A stretch of 8,069 nucleotides of DNA. Source: Sulfuricella sp. (lineage in GTDB: Bacteria; Pseudomonadota; Gammaproteobacteria; Burkholderiales; Sulfuricellaceae). Shown here in pieces: positions 6,550 through 8,069 of this stretch. Location of the stretch: positions 1 through 8,069 of the forward strand of contig JAUYSN010000157.1 in the NCBI GenBank assembly GCA_030696235.1, given 5' to 3'. A program made the translations under genes and the position numbers. Every line of letters begins with the position of its first letter. The stretch's first letter is position 1. The notes below the pieces were generated by a model. It had not been told where the DNA came from, did no database searches, and worked only from the letters and a program-made list of their open reading frames with translations.

Positions 6550-7710
6550 ATGTCCGAACTCACTCCCGAAGACGCCCTGCGTCTCAACGTACTGCTCGCC
6601 GGAGAAATCCAGGCAATCCGCATCGACGAAGCCAACATGACGGTGCTCGGCCTGTCCCCGCGCGGCGAGGCGGCGGTCAAATTGCATCCGGTCGGGCGCA
6701 GCGACCAGTACCTGCGCAAGGTGCGCGAACTGCTGGCGGGCCACGCCATCGGCTCGCCTGGCGGCTATCCGGTATATATCCAGCGCTGGACGCGGATGGG
6801 ACAGGCGCGCGACAAGGGGCTGGATCGCCTGCTACTGCTTGGTGAACCCGAGGCGGTGGTGTCGGTCGCCTATTCCAACGGCCTCACCGACGAACTGGCG
6901 CGTTGCGCCTGGTGGGCCATGCCGACCGCCGACAACGCCCGGCGCATGCTGGAGAGGGAATGTGTCGTACAAGGGCAAATGGGTAAAATTCTGGCCGATT
7001 ACCTGATCGAACATCTGCCCTTCGAAAACGAACCCCATATCATCATCGACACCGTGCGGATCGTGCTCCAGCCAGGGCTGACCGATGCGGCAGCCCGACA
7101 GCGCCTGTGGAAGAAAGGCGCCTACGACAATGCCTACTACATCGGCTTTCTCGAGCGCATGCCGGACGACCTGCCGGAACAGCATACTCCACGCGCCGAC
7201 TGGGAGGCCCAGCGGGCAAAACTGACGCCGCTAATTGCACAGGGCAATACATACGCCCGCCAGCTGGAACGCCTGCTATCCGGGCCGGGACTAGCCTTCC
7301 TCCAGACCAGCGAGGAAGTATTGCGCCGCCCGGAAAACCAGGACGTAGTCGTTGCCCTGCTGAACGCGGTGGCAGCCTATTTTTCTGCAGTGAGGACAGA
7401 GATCGGCGACTGTGGATGCTCAGTCGAAGCTGCCCTTGCCCGTGCTGAAGCGCTCTGCGCCGGCAACGAACAGCCGGTGGAAATACGGGAACTGCTCAAC
7501 GCGGTGCCGGAGTTGGCGGGAGAAATACGGGCGATGATTGCACTGGCCTGCATGGGCGCAGAAGTAGCGACACCGGTGCTGGCGCTTACCACCGCCTCCG
7601 GCACCTTGATGCGCAAAAAGCTGGAACCGGTGATCAACCCTATCCTGCAGCTGTTTGCCGCACTCCGAGGCCAGCCTTTCACAGCCACCACCCCGAGGCG
7701 GCGGCGCTAA
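6550..7710 (+). CDS. dsrS: DsrS-like sulfur-oxidation accessory protein
   Basis: The 386-aa soluble protein has no signal peptide or clear membrane segment. I recognise it as resembling DsrS, encoded at the 3' end of the dsr cluster of purple sulfur bacteria and implicated there in efficient oxidation of stored sulfur and possibly in regulation of dsr expression; its biochemical role is not established. Diagnostic-looking stretches are LTPEDALRLNVLLAG (4-18), GSPGGYPVYIQRWTRMGQ (68-85), LLLLGEPEAVVSV (~94-106), LARCAWWAMPTADNARRML (~116-134) and IVLQPGLTDAAARQRLWKKGAY. There is a C288-x-C290 pair of unknown meaning and a basic RRRR tail. The ATG has AAGG (6538-6541) at 8-nt spacing, directly beside repeat B. 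No other dsr gene is in the window. The identification is from memory of the family; the fallback is a conserved hypothetical protein. Confidence 0.65.
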   Translation: MSELTPEDALRLNVLLAGEIQAIRIDEANMTVLGLSPRGEAAVKLHPVGRSDQYLRKVRELLAGHAIGSPGGYPVYIQRWTRMGQARDKGLDRLLLLGEPEAVVSVAYSNGLTDELARCAWWAMPTADNARRMLERECVVQGQMGKILADYLIEHLPFENEPHIIIDTVRIVLQPGLTDAAARQRLWKKGAYDNAYYIGFLERMPDDLPEQHTPRADWEAQRAKLTPLIAQGNTYARQLERLLSGPGLAFLQTSEEVLRRPENQDVVVALLNAVAAYFSAVRTEIGDCGCSVEAALARAEALCAGNEQPVEIRELLNAVPELAGEIRAMIALACMGAEVATPVLALTTASGTLMRKKLEPVINPILQLFAALRGQPFTATTPRRRR

Positions 7711-7739
7711 TGCCGGGAATAAACCTATAAAAAGCACTT

Positions 7740-7869
7740 ATCCGCAGATTACGCAGATTTTCGCAGATTAAACAACAAGTAACTTTGGACTGCCGACGCA
7801 CCTTTTGGGAGATTTGGTACTCATGTGCAATCGTCTGAAAATCTGCGTTAATCTGCGTAATCTGCGGAT
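7740..7869. repeat. intergenic inverted repeat C, CGCAGAT units
   Basis: The element lies in the 182-nt gap between the convergent dsrS-like and cytochrome genes. The left arm (7740-7769) holds CGCAGAT units at 7743, 7752 and 7762. The right arm (7840-7869) holds their reverse complements, with ATCTGCG at 7841, 7851 and 7860. The arms pair at 28 of 30 positions; the only mismatches are the linker between the two inner units. The loop is 70 nt (7770-7839), much longer than in repeats A and B, with no recognisable gene or motif. Given the tail-to-tail position it could help separate the two transcription units. A short T-run (7880-7884) follows on the plus strand about 10 nt beyond the stem. 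Confidence 0.9.
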
Positions 7870-7892
7870 GGAACTGCCGTTTTTAGGATAAA

Positions 7893-8069
7893 TCACTTCC
7901 TGGCAGCGCTGCGCTCCGGCATGGAAAGCCGGGACATATAGTCCACCACCGCTTCCATGTCTCCATCGGTGTAATTCTGCACCACCTTCACCATCTTGGG
8001 GTTGGCGTTCCCGCGCTTGCCGTCGCGGATATTCACGATCTGGCGCAGCATGTACTTGTAATGCTGCCC
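7893..8069 (-). CDS. c-type cytochrome, C-terminal end (partial)
   Basis: The minus-strand frame enters at the right edge and ends with TGA at 7893-7895, giving 58 residues: begins GQHYKYMLRQIVNIRDG and ends MPERSAARK. The pattern of a Y-x-x-x-L helix, a loop rich in Asn/Gly/Pro with NPKM, then a D-G-D-M-E-A-V-V-D-Y-M-S-R-L helix is that of the C-terminal half of class I cytochromes c (c553/c4 type). The Met in NPKM (residue 26 of the fragment) is the best candidate for the sixth haem-iron ligand. The CxxCH haem site and signal peptide would lie outside the window, so the class is inferred. It is convergent with dsrS and separated from it by repeat C. Confidence 0.72.
   Translation of the reverse strand, partial: GQHYKYMLRQIVNIRDGKRGNANPKMVKVVQNYTDGDMEAVVDYMSRLSMPERSAARK

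Overview
The window looks like chromosomal DNA of a GC-rich betaproteobacterium. A sulfur-oxidising member of the Nitrosomonadales, of the Sulfuricella, Gallionella or Thiobacillus kind, fits best. The reasons are the pilG/pilH | thiD-thiE-hemL gene order, known from many betaproteobacteria, and a downstream protein that I recognise, without database confirmation, as DsrS-like, a family tied to the Dsr sulfur-oxidation pathway. No transposase, phage gene, tRNA, rRNA or CRISPR array is visible.

Layout. Positions 1-914 (minus strand): two stand-alone response regulators, PilG-like then PilH-like, of a type IV pilus (twitching) chemotaxis system, with a possible start of a further gene running off the left edge. 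Positions 915-1151: a divergent intergenic region with nested inverted repeats and a weak candidate promoter. Positions 1152-3934 (plus strand): a tight operon of thiD (HMP/HMP-P kinase), thiE (thiamine phosphate synthase) and hemL (glutamate-1-semialdehyde aminomutase); thiD and thiE overlap and thiE-hemL are 10 nt apart. Positions 4007-7710 (plus strand): a MoxR-type AAA+ ATPase, a two-domain protein (HExxH metallopeptidase-like N-terminus plus von Willebrand A-like C-terminus), and the DsrS-like protein. Positions 7893-8069 (minus strand): the C-terminal end of what is probably a class I c-type cytochrome.

The most unusual content is between the genes of the right half. Each of the three gaps after moxR, the VWA gene and dsrS holds a long inverted repeat whose arms are built from short tandem units (CACGAAT, CGCAAAG/CGCGAAG and CGCAGAT respectively). 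The three sequences differ, but share a degenerate unit (CRCRRAK), the same preceding C, the same spacing (9 bp then 10 bp from the outside inward, mirrored in the other arm, with one 3-nt insertion in one right arm) and even matching linker bases (second linker ending TT, third ending AA). They appear to be three members of one architectural class of intergenic element that I cannot name.

Working together: the left half covers surface motility signalling and cofactor synthesis (thiamine, tetrapyrroles). The right half is a likely chaperone pair (MoxR ATPase plus VWA partner) physically linked to a sulfur-oxidation accessory protein and a cytochrome, which suggests, by inference only, a role in maturation or regulation of sulfur-oxidation enzymes.
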